64,000 nucleotides of DNA from an uncultured Bacteroidota bacterium (GTDB taxonomy: Bacteria; Bacteroidota; Bacteroidia; 2-12-FULL-35-15): NCBI GenBank assembly GCA_903926385.1, contig CAIYIS010000057.1, positions 1-64,000 of the forward strand, read 5' to 3'. Below, one piece after another: positions 1-10,146 of this stretch. The number at the start of each line of letters is the position of its first letter. Position 1 is the first letter of the stretch. The notes beneath the pieces were generated by a model, which had not been told where the DNA came from, made no database searches, and saw nothing but the letters and a program-made list of their open reading frames with translations. The position numbers and the translations under genes are program-made.

Positions 1-2
1 AG

Positions 3-87
3 CGGAGAAAGAGGGATTCGAACCCCCGGAAGTGTTACCTTCAACAGTTTTCAAGACTGCCGCAATCGACCACTCTGCCATTTCTCC
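3..87 (-). tRNA. tRNA-Ser(UGA)
   Basis: Reverse complement gives GGAGAAA...TTTCTCC acceptor stem, GGTTCGAATCC T-loop, long variable arm and anticodon loop CTTGAAA (anticodon TGA at 51-53). No encoded CCA. Confidence 0.95.
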
Positions 88-159
88 GAGCGCAAAAGTA
101 TCATTTTTTTGATTTGATGAATAAAAAAGATGAAAAATATATTTATTGTTTAACTTTGT

Positions 160-1698
160 ATGCCCGAAAGCGGTGTTAATTCTAAGAATTTAAGTATGAA
201 AAAATATTTTATAATTGTATGTTTTACCATTTTATCAGTATTTAGTGCTGTATCAAAGCCCGCTTTGAAGGCGTTTTTAACATACGCCACATTTAATAAT
301 CCTTCAAAAGGTACTTATATCGAAACGTATATTTCAATAATTGGAAGAACCGTAAATTTTGTAAAAAACACAAAAGGTAATTATCAAGGTGAAGTAAACA
401 TTGCAATAAATTTCTCCATTAACAATGAGATAAAAAGTGCTAAGAAGTATACATTGACAAGTCCGGAAATAAAAGATACATTAACCGAATTTCCCAATTT
501 TATTGATCAGCAGAGATTCTCATTACCCAATGGAAAGTACTCCATGGAGATTTCTATTTCAGATAAGAATAACTCTTCCGTTGCTCCATTTGTAAATAGT
601 GTTCCGGTTGAAATTAATCTTTCGAGTGAGAATATATCTATTTCAGATGTTCAATTTCTTGAATCGTATTCTAAATCTTCCACATCAAGTATGATTACAA
701 AAAGCGGTTTTGATTTGGTTCCTTATGTCTCCACTTTTTTTCCTGAAAATATTAAACAAATTAAATTTTATACTGAAATTTACAATACAAAAAAGGTTTT
801 GGGAGAAGATCAAAAATTACTTGTTACGTATTCTATCGAATCGTATCAGTCAAACGTCCGTTTAAATAATTTCAGTGCTTTTTCAAAGCAAAAGTCAAGT
901 GAAGTTAATATTCTATTAAGTGAATTAAATATTGAATCCTTGCCTTCAGGAAATTATAATTTAGTGGTTGAGATAAGTGATAAAGATAATAACGTGAAGG
1001 CAACGCGAACGTGTTTTTTTCAGCGAAAAAACAAACCTACTACTTTGGCATTGGATGATTTAAAATCCATAGATGTAAGTTCAACTTTTGTTAAGTATTA
1101 CAAAAGTATTGACACCTTATATAATTACATTCGTTGCTTGCGCCCAATTTCAAGTTCAACAGAGATTCAGTTTGCCGAAAACCAACTCAAAGCAAGAGAT
1201 CTAATTTTGATGCAACAGTTTTTTTATAATTTTTGGAAATCAAGAAACGAGATTCAGCCAGAAACTGCTTGGCGCGAATATTATGATGAGGTGAAAAAAG
1301 TGAATAAGGAATTTGGTTCGATTAACATTAAAGGGTACAATACAGACAGAGGTAGAGTTTACCTTCAGTATGGGCCTCCTAGTGTTAGAGGTCAATACGA
1401 ACACGAACCGAATGCATATCCATTCGAGGTTTGGCAATATGATGTTTTGGTTGACAACTCTCTCTTGTTGACTAATCCGAACAATCGCCAGTCGAATAAG
1501 AAATTTGTTTTTGTGGATAATGATCTTTCTTCGAACAAATATAATTTGATTCAATCCACCGCAAAAGGAGAGTTAACAAACAGTCAATGGAAAACTTCAC
1601 TTTACAATAGCGTTTCTGACGCAAATAATCCTACACCCGACAAAGTTCCGTATGATTTCGAAAGTTTAATTACTGAAATTTATAATAATCCCCGTTAA
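160..1698 (+). CDS. GWxTD domain-containing protein (likely start at 196, MKKYFIIV signal peptide)
   Basis: C-terminal region with TAWREYYDEVKKVNKEFGS...DRGRVYLQYGPP...YPFEVWQYD is typical of Bacteroidota GWxTD proteins; N-terminal signal-like segment. Confidence 0.8.
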   Translation: MPESGVNSKNLSMKKYFIIVCFTILSVFSAVSKPALKAFLTYATFNNPSKGTYIETYISIIGRTVNFVKNTKGNYQGEVNIAINFSINNEIKSAKKYTLTSPEIKDTLTEFPNFIDQQRFSLPNGKYSMEISISDKNNSSVAPFVNSVPVEINLSSENISISDVQFLESYSKSSTSSMITKSGFDLVPYVSTFFPENIKQIKFYTEIYNTKKVLGEDQKLLVTYSIESYQSNVRLNNFSAFSKQKSSEVNILLSELNIESLPSGNYNLVVEISDKDNNVKATRTCFFQRKNKPTTLALDDLKSIDVSSTFVKYYKSIDTLYNYIRCLRPISSSTEIQFAENQLKARDLILMQQFFYNFWKSRNEIQPETAWREYYDEVKKVNKEFGSINIKGYNTDRGRVYLQYGPPSVRGQYEHEPNAYPFEVWQYDVLVDNSLLLTNPNNRQSNKKFVFVDNDLSSNKYNLIQSTAKGELTNSQWKTSLYNSVSDANNPTPDKVPYDFESLITEIYNNPR

Positions 1699-1736
1699 TT
1701 ATCTATGATCGATCTTCGTTCACCTGCATTGATGAT

Positions 1737-2768
1737 ATGACGGTAGCTGTAGTAATTTTAAACTGGAATGGAAAGGGGTTTCTGGAAAAATTCCTACCTT
1801 CAGTTATTGACTGCAATGCTGAATTTGCCGAAATAATTGTTGCCGATAATGCATCTTCAGATGATTCTGTTCAATTTCTGAAATCAAAATACCCTCGAAT
1901 AAAAATTATCCAAAATGAAATAAACGGAGGGTTTGCTAAAGGTTATAATGATGCCCTAAAAAAAGTAACTGCCGATTATTACGTATTACTTAATTCGGAT
2001 GTGGAAGTAACTCCAAATTGGCTGGATTCAGTTATTTCGTTAATGGAAACAAACAAATCCATAGCTGCATGTCAACCCAAAATAAAATCGTATTACAATA
2101 AACACTTGTTTGAGTATGCCGGGGCTGCAGGCGGTTTTATTGACAAATTTGGTTATCCCTTTTGCAGAGGGCGAATATTAGACAATCTGGAAGAAGACAA
2201 TAATCAATACAACGATACACGTGAAATATTTTGGGCTACTGGAGCTTGTCTTTTTGTAAGAGCCGAAACTTTTCATCTGGTTAATGGCTTTGACGAAGAT
2301 TTCTTTGCTCATATGGAAGAAATTGATTTATGCTGGAGACTTAAAAACAGAGGTTACAAAATAATGTATTGTTCCAAATCTACTGTATTTCATGTTGGGG
2401 GAGGAACATTAAATAAAACCAGTGCACACAAAACGTATTTGAATTTTCGAAACAATTTAATTTTGCTCTGCAAAAATCATCCTCCTCATTTCTTTTTTGC
2501 AAAACTTTTCGTGCGAATGATTCTGGATGGAATTGCCGCAGTTAAATTCTTGCTCGAAGGACATTCTAAACATTTTGTTGCTGTGCTCAAGGCTCACTAC
2601 AGCTTTTATGCGACTTTAGGTACTACCTTAAAAAAGAGAAAACAATTGAAATCGGAAACAAAAAACTACACAACAACAGCTGTCTATCTTCATTCAATTG
2701 TTGCCGACTACTATATCAGAGGCAAAAAAACATTTAAAGATATTGACCATTCTAATCGGTTTATGTAA
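1737..2768 (+). CDS. glycosyltransferase family 2
   Basis: VAVVILNWNGKGFLEKFLPSV, ADNASSDDS, LLNSDVEV and DEDFFAHMEEIDLCWRLKNRGYK motifs. Confidence 0.92.
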   Translation: MTVAVVILNWNGKGFLEKFLPSVIDCNAEFAEIIVADNASSDDSVQFLKSKYPRIKIIQNEINGGFAKGYNDALKKVTADYYVLLNSDVEVTPNWLDSVISLMETNKSIAACQPKIKSYYNKHLFEYAGAAGGFIDKFGYPFCRGRILDNLEEDNNQYNDTREIFWATGACLFVRAETFHLVNGFDEDFFAHMEEIDLCWRLKNRGYKIMYCSKSTVFHVGGGTLNKTSAHKTYLNFRNNLILLCKNHPPHFFFAKLFVRMILDGIAAVKFLLEGHSKHFVAVLKAHYSFYATLGTTLKKRKQLKSETKNYTTTAVYLHSIVADYYIRGKKTFKDIDHSNRFM

Positions 2769-2790
2769 TTCGTTTGCTAACTAAAATCAG

Positions 2791-4479
2791 ATGACAAAAT
2801 CTTCGAAAATTACTTTCTTATGCATTTTTATCTCCTGGTTTTTATTAAGCAGTAACCAAAAAAACTGGTCAAGAGATCAGATTAAAGCTGATGTGGTGAG
2901 CTATTATAGTTATTTGCCTGCTGTGTTTATCGATCACGACATTACCTTAAACTTCTTAAATCATACAGAAATACCAGTAAAAGGAAGGTATTGGCCGCTT
3001 ACCACACCCGAAGGACATTATATTATCAAAACATCTATGGGCATGAGTATTCTCTATCTGCCGTTTTTTTTGATTGCTCATTATATCGTTGGGCCACTCG
3101 GAGGATATGAATGCAACGGGTACACGGAAGCCTATCAAGCCTGTTTGGCTGTGGGGTGTTTTATTTATTTATTTATCGGACTGCTCTTTCTTCGAAGGAC
3201 TTTATTACTATTCTATTCTGAAAAAATAACACTATGGGTAATTATCTCCGTTTATTTTGGCACTAACTTGTTATGGTATTCATATGGTGAAGCCCTGATG
3301 CCGCACCAGTTTATATTTGCTCTGGTATCATTGATGATGTATTTTACCATCAAATGGTACGAACAAGCGACTATCAAGCGTACCCTGACACTAGGTATCA
3401 TTTGCGGACTAATTATTTTGGTTCGCCCAAGCGATTTACCATTTTGCCTTTTCCCTTTGCTATATGGTAAGGCCGATAAACATTATCTTGCGGAGAAGTT
3501 GAACTTGATTAAAACTAATTGGACAAAAATTAGTTTAATTCTATTCGTTGTTTTTTTAATTCAAATTCCTCAGTTGCTTTATTGGAAAATGGTAACCGGT
3601 CAGTGGCTATATAATTCCTACACCGGAGAACGATTTTATTTCAATCATCCACATATACTCGAAGGGTTTTTCGGTTATCGCAAAGGTTGGTTGCTTTATA
3701 CCCCAATTATGGCATTTGCTATTATTGGTTTTTTCTTTATAAAAAACGAAGCGAAAAAAATAGTACTCGGGTCGTTGGTTATTCTACCTATCTTCTTTTT
3801 TGTGGTCTTTTGTTGGTGGAGCTGGTGGTATGGAGGTTCGTTCGGAATGCGGCCCGTGATTGATTTGTATGCTGTGTTTGCCATTCCGATGGGGGCTTCT
3901 TATACTTTCTTAATGAACCGTAAATGGAAAAAGCTAATCACCATCACCCTTATTTCTTTTTTCATCCTCCTAAATATGCTTCAAATTTATCAGTACAATA
4001 ATTTTATTCTGCATTACGAAGCCATGACCAAAGAATCGTATTGGTATATTTTCGGGAAGGTTGAAAAACCCGACCATTGGTGGGATAAGTTGAGATTAAC
4101 CGACCCTGTTCGTGCCATGAAAGGTTTGCCCGAAGAATTAAGTATGGAGGAAATTTCGACTGGAACATTTTATTTGCGCAACTCCGAAAACAAACTGGTG
4201 ATTACAGATTCGGCTCAGAACATACTTATTACAGAAAATTACGGATGGGATATTTCAGAACGATTTACTTTCATACCAGTTTCTCCCGGCTATGTTGTTA
4301 TCATTGCCACCAATGGCAAGTACATAACCATTGACGAAAAAAATGAGATGAAAGCCAATGGAGACAAAAAAGAAAATGCCACCATATTTCAATGTACATT
4401 TAAAGGAGATAATAAAGTAGAATTACATTCCGGAAATTTTAATCAACCCTTCCGATTGTATATGGCCAAACCTCAGTAA
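2791..4479 (+). CDS. multi-pass membrane protein, mannosyltransferase-like
   Basis: Many hydrophobic helices, overall GT-C-like layout; 562 aa ORF following a GT2. Confidence 0.55.
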   Translation: MTKSSKITFLCIFISWFLLSSNQKNWSRDQIKADVVSYYSYLPAVFIDHDITLNFLNHTEIPVKGRYWPLTTPEGHYIIKTSMGMSILYLPFFLIAHYIVGPLGGYECNGYTEAYQACLAVGCFIYLFIGLLFLRRTLLLFYSEKITLWVIISVYFGTNLLWYSYGEALMPHQFIFALVSLMMYFTIKWYEQATIKRTLTLGIICGLIILVRPSDLPFCLFPLLYGKADKHYLAEKLNLIKTNWTKISLILFVVFLIQIPQLLYWKMVTGQWLYNSYTGERFYFNHPHILEGFFGYRKGWLLYTPIMAFAIIGFFFIKNEAKKIVLGSLVILPIFFFVVFCWWSWWYGGSFGMRPVIDLYAVFAIPMGASYTFLMNRKWKKLITITLISFFILLNMLQIYQYNNFILHYEAMTKESYWYIFGKVEKPDHWWDKLRLTDPVRAMKGLPEELSMEEISTGTFYLRNSENKLVITDSAQNILITENYGWDISERFTFIPVSPGYVVIIATNGKYITIDEKNEMKANGDKKENATIFQCTFKGDNKVELHSGNFNQPFRLYMAKPQ

Positions 4480-4902
4480 TTATTCAACTCCTACAAAGCT
4501 TTCAATCGCCAGTCTGTACGAATCTAAACCAAACCCCGAAATAGAACCTTTGCATTTTGGTGCTATCAAAGAGTTGTGTCTAAATTCTTCTCTTGCAAAA
4601 ATATTAGAGATATGAACTTCAATAACGGGAGTTTTGATAGAAGCCACTGCATCGCGCAAGGCTACTGATGTATGGGTGTAACCTCCGGCATTAAGTATTA
4701 TACCATCATAAGTAAATCCGGTTTCGTGCAACTTATTAATCAATTCTCCTTCCACATTGCTTTGGTAATAGTCCATTTCAATATGCTTGAATTTTGTTTT
4801 CAGAGATTCGAAGTAAGCATCAAATGTTTGGTTACCGTACACAGTAGTTTCTCGTGTACCTATTAAATTCAGATTAGGGCCGTTTATAATAATTAGTTTC
4901 AT
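4480..4902 (-). CDS. aroQ: type II 3-dehydroquinate dehydratase
   Basis: MKLIIINGPNLNLIGTRE...YQSNVEGELI...ILNAGGYTHTSVALRDA...VEVHISN signature. Confidence 0.95.
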   Translation of the reverse strand: MKLIIINGPNLNLIGTRETTVYGNQTFDAYFESLKTKFKHIEMDYYQSNVEGELINKLHETGFTYDGIILNAGGYTHTSVALRDAVASIKTPVIEVHISNIFAREEFRHNSLIAPKCKGSISGFGLDSYRLAIESFVGVE

Positions 4903-4979
4903 TAGCAGTTATCAGCTATCGTGTGTTAGTTAATTTTTGATGCGTAAAGATAATCGAAATTATTGTTCGGTACTTTTGT

Positions 4980-5918
4980 ATGTTCGTTTTCGAATATAAC
5001 GAAAGCTCGAATAACTCATTGAACTGGAAAATATACATACAAGGCTTTAAATCTTTTCTGGCATTAGAAAAATCGTTGTCCGTCAATTCCATTGATGCCT
5101 ATTTGCACGATGTAGAAAAATTAGTTCAGTTTTTGGAATACAAGAATTACAAATTATCTCCCAAAGAAATTGAACTTTCCCATTTACAGGAATTTTTAAA
5201 ATGGATAAACGAACTCGGCATGAGTGCCCATTCTCAGGCACGTATCATAAGTGGCATCAAAGGATTTTACAAATACCTGTTGCTCGAAAATATTTTAAAC
5301 ACCGATTCCACTACTTTGCTCGAAGCTCCTAAGCTGGGCCGTAAACTGCCCGACACATTGAGTCTCGAAGAAATAAACGCCATCATCGATGCCATCGACT
5401 TAAGTTCGCCCGAAGGGCAACGAAACAAAGCCATGCTCGAAACCATATACAGTTGCGGTTTGCGCGTCAGCGAACTCGTTAATCTCAAAATTTCTCATCT
5501 GTATTTTAATGACGAATTTATTAAAGTTACCGGCAAAGGCGATAAGGAAAGGCTTGTTCCCATTGGCAGTGTGGCCATCAAACAAATTAATATTTACAAA
5601 GACCAGGTAAGATGTCATATGCCCATAAAAAAAGACCACGAAGATTATTTGTTTCTAAACCGCAGAGGAGCGAGGCTTACACGAGTAATGGTTTTTACCA
5701 TCATCAAACAACTGGCTTTTAAAATAGGATTAAAAAAACACATCAGTCCTCATACATTCAGACATTCCTTTGCCACACATCTTATCGAAGGCGGAGCCGA
5801 TTTACGCGCTGTGCAAGAAATGCTCGGACACGAATCCATTACCACTACCGAAATTTATACCCATCTCGACAGAGATTATCTCCGTCAGGCCATCATTCAG
5901 TTTCACCCTCGTTCGTAG
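4980..5918 (+). CDS. xerD: tyrosine recombinase XerD-like
   Basis: Core-like N-domain plus R...K...HTFRHSFATHLIEGGADLRAVQEMLGHESITTTEIYTH catalytic motifs. Confidence 0.92.
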   Translation: MFVFEYNESSNNSLNWKIYIQGFKSFLALEKSLSVNSIDAYLHDVEKLVQFLEYKNYKLSPKEIELSHLQEFLKWINELGMSAHSQARIISGIKGFYKYLLLENILNTDSTTLLEAPKLGRKLPDTLSLEEINAIIDAIDLSSPEGQRNKAMLETIYSCGLRVSELVNLKISHLYFNDEFIKVTGKGDKERLVPIGSVAIKQINIYKDQVRCHMPIKKDHEDYLFLNRRGARLTRVMVFTIIKQLAFKIGLKKHISPHTFRHSFATHLIEGGADLRAVQEMLGHESITTTEIYTHLDRDYLRQAIIQFHPRS

Positions 5919-5924
5919 TAGAGT

Positions 5925-6638
5925 TTAAAAGTTCAGGTAATAATCTCTGGTCAGTTCTTTATACTCGTTGGTGTACGAGTGGCGAGCATCATCTTCAATG
6001 GTTATCGAATCTTCCGAAATAGGTTTTGGCGAAAATTCAAATCGCATCAGTAATCGTTTTTCGGGCTTGTCGGTGCGGGTTATAACTCGTGTTAGTTTGG
6101 TTAAATATAATTTTTGCTCTGCAGCCATTTCGCAAAACAACTCACTTTCTTTTTTGGGCAATATGGCATAAAACTTACCTCCCGTATTCAGCAGCTTCAA
6201 CACACCTTCCAGCAAATCTTTATAAGGCAACAAATCAGTATGCCTTGCATTGGTGCGCGATTCTTCCAATGCCTTTGACGAATCTACAAAATAAGGTGGA
6301 TTACTTACTATCAAATCGTAACTACTGTTTCTGTTTCGCGCAAACTCCTGCAACGACTCATGATAAATACTAATGCGGTCTTTCCATTTACTTGCATTCA
6401 CATTTTCTGTGGCCTGCACATAAGCGCTCTCATCTATATCTATCGCATCTATCTTTCCCCCTATTTTCTGAGCCAGCATCAGAGCTATTATTCCAGTACC
6501 TGTGCCAATATCCAATATAGTTTTTGCACTCGGATAATTTACCCATGCACCCAGCAACACAGCATCCGTGCCCACTTTCATGGCACATTTCGACTGATCT
6601 ATTTTAAATTGTTTAAAAGCAAATTCCTGATTGGGCAT
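5925..6638 (-). CDS. tRNA1(Val) (adenine(37)-N6)-methyltransferase family
   Basis: KVGTDAVLLGAW, LDIGTGTGIIALMLAQK and DLIVSNPPYF (NPPY) motifs. Confidence 0.88.
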   Translation of the reverse strand: MPNQEFAFKQFKIDQSKCAMKVGTDAVLLGAWVNYPSAKTILDIGTGTGIIALMLAQKIGGKIDAIDIDESAYVQATENVNASKWKDRISIYHESLQEFARNRNSSYDLIVSNPPYFVDSSKALEESRTNARHTDLLPYKDLLEGVLKLLNTGGKFYAILPKKESELFCEMAAEQKLYLTKLTRVITRTDKPEKRLLMRFEFSPKPISEDSITIEDDARHSYTNEYKELTRDYYLNF

Positions 6639-6734
6639 ATATGCATTTTAGTATTTACTGACACTCTGTTTTATGTTCTGTCATTAAATTTAATGCACTA
6701 AAGTTAGAATAATTTATTCAATCGTAAATTATTT

Positions 6735-7301
6735 TTAATCTTCATCCGTTTCTTTTTCCAAATCATCCTCTTTGGTTTCTTTGATATAAATATCTATCAA
6801 ACCCTCGGGAGCATTCAGATGCAGTTCTTTTTTTTCGCGGTCTATACTTATTATAAATTCATCCTTGGCAGGAATCAATATTTCGTTTTTATCTTTTACT
6901 ATCTGAAAAATGGCTTGTTGAGGAAAATCGAGAATAGACTGCATAATACCTATATCTCCGTAGTTTTTATCGGTTACCTTATATCCCGATAGCTCATGAA
7001 AATAAAATTTCTTTTCTTTTAAAGGAGGCAAAAAACTAAGAGGTAAATACAATCCGAGTTTCACCAGTTCGTCTGCACGCTCTATGGTATCTATCCCATC
7101 CAGCGACACGGTGGCAAAATTTCGGCTCACCACTATTTTCTTTATAAAAAAAGGAACAAGCGATTTGTTAATTTCAATAAACACCGATTCCAGTTTGCTG
7201 TATCGGCCCGGATTATCGGCATCTATTATAAACGCCAGTTCTCCTTTATTTCCTACTCTTCTGGAAATATATCCTAAATTAAAACATTCGTCTTTGGTCA
7301 T
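6735..7301 (-). CDS. rimM: ribosome maturation factor RimM
   Basis: N-terminal RimM barrel and PRC-barrel-like C-terminus (YHELSGYKVTDKNYGDIG); directly downstream of rpsP. Confidence 0.88.
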   Translation of the reverse strand: MTKDECFNLGYISRRVGNKGELAFIIDADNPGRYSKLESVFIEINKSLVPFFIKKIVVSRNFATVSLDGIDTIERADELVKLGLYLPLSFLPPLKEKKFYFHELSGYKVTDKNYGDIGIMQSILDFPQQAIFQIVKDKNEILIPAKDEFIISIDREKKELHLNAPEGLIDIYIKETKEDDLEKETDED

Positions 7302-7328
7302 TCTTCTTTAAAAAAGTGTGATAATTAA

Positions 7329-7358
7329 AAAGGCAACTGAACGAGTTCAGTTGCCTTT
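7329..7358 (-). terminator. hairpin between rpsP and rimM
   Basis: 14-bp perfect inverted repeat AAAGGCAACTGAAC/GTTCAGTTGCCTTT with flanking A/T runs. Confidence 0.75.
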
Positions 7359-7381
7359 AAAAACAATTAATTCAAATTTAA

Positions 7382-7906
7382 TTATGCTTCTGCTTCCGGT
7401 GTTGCAGGAGCTTCTGCTTCTGCAGCAGGAGCTTCTTCAGCCGGTGGCGGTGTGTTTTTAGCAGCCACTTTTGCAGCTATTGCTTCTTTCACAGCAGCCT
7501 CAGCAGCCATACGTTTTGTGTAGGCTTCTCTTTTCGAAACATCAAGGCTCGATACTTTTTTCGATACTTTGCTTTCTTTTTCAGCTTGCCATTTTTCGAA
7601 TTTTGCATCGGCTTGCTCTTGTGTTAAGGCGCCTTTTGTTACTCCTCCCTGAAGGTGGTTTTTGTACATCACTCCTTTATACGAAAGGATAGCTCTGCAG
7701 GTATCTGTTGGTTGGGCTCCTTTGTTTAACCAATCCAGCGCTTTGGTGCTGTCTATGTTAATAGTTGCCGGGTTTGTAGTTGGGTTGTACGTACCAATTT
7801 TCTCAATAAACTTTCCGTCTCGAGGTGCACGACCATCCGCAATTACAATATGGAAAAAAGCACTTCCTTTTTTACCATGACGTTGTAATCTAATTTTTAC
7901 TGCCAT
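7382..7906 (-). CDS. rpsP: 30S ribosomal protein S16
   Basis: [42 protein letters not shown]; Ala/Glu-rich C-terminal tail. Confidence 0.97.
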   Translation of the reverse strand: MAVKIRLQRHGKKGSAFFHIVIADGRAPRDGKFIEKIGTYNPTTNPATINIDSTKALDWLNKGAQPTDTCRAILSYKGVMYKNHLQGGVTKGALTQEQADAKFEKWQAEKESKVSKKVSSLDVSKREAYTKRMAAEAAVKEAIAAKVAAKNTPPPAEEAPAAEAEAPATPEAEA

Positions 7907-8010
7907 TTTTTTATTGTTTTTTTAATTATTAGTTATTCCCCTTTTTTAATTTGGGACTGCGAAAGTAGTAAATTTATTTTACATACAACCATTTTTTTAG
8001 TTTTTGGGGT

Positions 8011-8130
8011 GAAAATTTCAGATTTCAGATTTTAAATTTCAAATTGAGGGGAGGGGAGGAGATTTCGGATTTGGGGTTTCAGGTTTCAGGTTGTCATTGC
8101 GAGCGCAGCGAAGCAATCTCTAATGTTCAT
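8011..8130. repeat. mosaic intergenic repeat ending in a dispersed GCGAGCGCAGCGAAGCAATCTC element
   Basis: GATTTCAGATTT...AAATTTCAAATTGAGGGG + GATTTCGGATTTGGG + GCGAGCGCAGCGAAGCAATCTCTAA; a second copy with the same block order is at 39063-39215. Confidence 0.7.
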
Positions 8131-8378
8131 TTGTCTATCTCAATACTCAAATCTAATATCTCAAATCTAATTTGGGCACCAACCTTATCTCTTTTCGTAG
8201 TCCTCTCTCCCGCTATCCGTTCCAAGTCCGCCCCCGCTATTGCCTGCCCACTTCGGGCTTTCCTCTTCTATCGGGTGCAGTTAGTCAGCGCATCTTTCTT
8301 TGTTACCCTTAAGTAAGCACGAAAAAAAACAAACTCATTTCTCAATAAGTTTGGAGCTTTTATCATTTCCCATCTTTC

Positions 8379-9788
8379 TTATTCTTTAATCAATTTCATT
8401 ATATACGTTCCCTCATCCGCCTCCACACTCACAAAATAAATCCCAGCCTCTACATCTAATTTTATTGATACAACACTCCTGTTTTTTATTTCATCCATGT
8501 AAACCAATTGCCCCATTACATTCCTAATTTCCAGTTTTGCCTCTTTACATTCTTTATAAAAGTTTACCTCAAATTCCCCACTACTCGGGTTGGGGTAAAT
8601 TCCTATTCTTTCATCCCTAATTCCTAATTCCTCAACCCCCACATTACATCCCGCATACTCACATCCATTACTATCAACTTTTACTGCCCAAAAATCAGTT
8701 AAAGTTGAATAGGCTTGCCCGCACATTATAAAACCATTATCTGATGTATGTTTAACATCATATAAATAATTAACAATATTTGTGGGTGAAATATATGTAC
8801 GCAACCATTGCTGATTACCAAGACTATCAGTCTTCACTAATAACCCATCCGGAATACTGCTAATTGTACTTACCCCAGAGCAGACAATACTTCCATCATT
8901 TAAAATTATAGGTACAGCATAAAATTGTTGGTCACCAACACCTCCATAAGTCTGTTGCCAAATAATGATGCCTGACTTGGTGAGTTTTGCCATATATGCT
9001 TGTGCTCCTAATCCGGTAACATTTTTAGCTCCTACTATTATATAAGTGCTATCTGGTAATTGCTTTATAAACCCTTGGCCGGCTGTTCCCGAATATACTT
9101 TTTCCCATTGAAATGTTCCAACCGCATCTGTTTTTACAATATGCAATTGATTACTTCGATGTCCAGCCATAATATACCCACCATCTAGGGTAATTTGCCC
9201 TGAATAACATTCTTCTGTGGCAGTTGTTCCATAGGTATGCTGCCATTGAAAAATTCCATTTTTATCTATTTTTATCAAATAGAAATCAGCCGCGGGTCCA
9301 TTGCTAAAGCTTTCTGTAGATCCCATTAATACAAAACCACTATCAGGTGTTTGGCATACAATATTTGCATAATCGTAATTAGAACCTCCATAATTTCTTG
9401 TCCATAAGGTATCCCCATTGGTATTTAATTTAACGAGCAGGCAATCTCCTGTATTCATTGTATCTTGAAGATTAATCAAAGTACCACCAAAAACATAATT
9501 ATTATCAATTGTTTTTATCAAAGAATTTGATGAACCAGTATAATAAGCATATTGACTTTTGGGATAATTTCTTGTCCAAATGGTATCTCCGTTCAAGTTG
9601 ATTTTAATGAAATAAAACGAACGATAAGTTGCAGTTATTTCTTGACCGAGTATAAGGTAACCACTATCTTCTATAATACTCGAGGCTCCTTGATGCTGAT
9701 TAATATTATAATCATTATTAAAATAAATTTGACAAAATAATAACCTTGGAAACATAAATAAAGCAGCTAAAAAAAATAAATTTCTCAT
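8379..9788 (-). CDS. secreted T9SS type A sorting-domain protein with repeat (propeller-like) body
   Basis: Repeated (S/G)DTLWTRNYGG / GGYIMAGH units; C-terminal IGIYPNPSSGEFEVNF...GIYFVSVEADEGTYIMKLIKE. Confidence 0.88.
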   Translation of the reverse strand: MRNLFFLAALFMFPRLLFCQIYFNNDYNINQHQGASSIIEDSGYLILGQEITATYRSFYFIKINLNGDTIWTRNYPKSQYAYYTGSSNSLIKTIDNNYVFGGTLINLQDTMNTGDCLLVKLNTNGDTLWTRNYGGSNYDYANIVCQTPDSGFVLMGSTESFSNGPAADFYLIKIDKNGIFQWQHTYGTTATEECYSGQITLDGGYIMAGHRSNQLHIVKTDAVGTFQWEKVYSGTAGQGFIKQLPDSTYIIVGAKNVTGLGAQAYMAKLTKSGIIIWQQTYGGVGDQQFYAVPIILNDGSIVCSGVSTISSIPDGLLVKTDSLGNQQWLRTYISPTNIVNYLYDVKHTSDNGFIMCGQAYSTLTDFWAVKVDSNGCEYAGCNVGVEELGIRDERIGIYPNPSSGEFEVNFYKECKEAKLEIRNVMGQLVYMDEIKNRSVVSIKLDVEAGIYFVSVEADEGTYIMKLIKE

Positions 9789-9813
9789 CTGAAAATAATA
9801 ATTAAGTTTCGCC

Positions 9814-9838
9814 TTTGCAGGTGTTTTTCACCTGCAAA
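9814..9838 (-). promoter_or_regulatory. conserved hairpin in the presumed 5'UTR of the T9SS gene
   Basis: Perfect 10-bp arms TTTGCAGGTG/CACCTGCAAA; same element at 40075-40100 upstream of another T9SS gene; TATATTTG -7-like box upstream (9876-9883, minus). Confidence 0.6.
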
Positions 9839-9935
9839 CGAACCACTGATTATGTTCCGAGTTTTTTCCATTAAGCAAATATAGTACATATATATATATG
9901 TATAATTAAAACTTACCCCCACAGTCCCGCATCTC

Positions 9936-9956
9936 CCCCTCTCCTTCGGAGAGGGG
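9936..9956. repeat. palindromic CCCCTCTCC-TTC-GGAGAGGGG element
   Basis: Perfect 9-bp inverted repeat with 3-nt loop, followed by ATTAAGGGTGAGG. Confidence 0.65.
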
Positions 9957-10146
9957 ATTAAGGGTGAGGCTTCCTTCTTTGCAGAGAGTCGCCAAAAACT
10001 ATGACCTATATCATAATTTACCAACAATCAACCTATTTTAATCGCAAAATATCAACATTTCACCGCAATTATTTTTTCGATATTTATTTTTTTTTCAGAA
10101 ATTTGTTCCAACAAACAAAATTAATAACAACAAAAATTCAATCATC

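Noticed and set aside
6360-6701. 113-aa plus-strand ORF antisense to the methyltransferase
   Set aside because: Antisense to a motif-supported gene; Cys/His/Tyr-rich composition is typical of a spurious frame.
8044-8316. 90-aa plus-strand ORF
   Set aside because: The N-terminal part is a translation of the dispersed GCGAGCGCAGCGAAGCAATCTC repeat (CHCERSEAIS); the rest has no recognisable domain.
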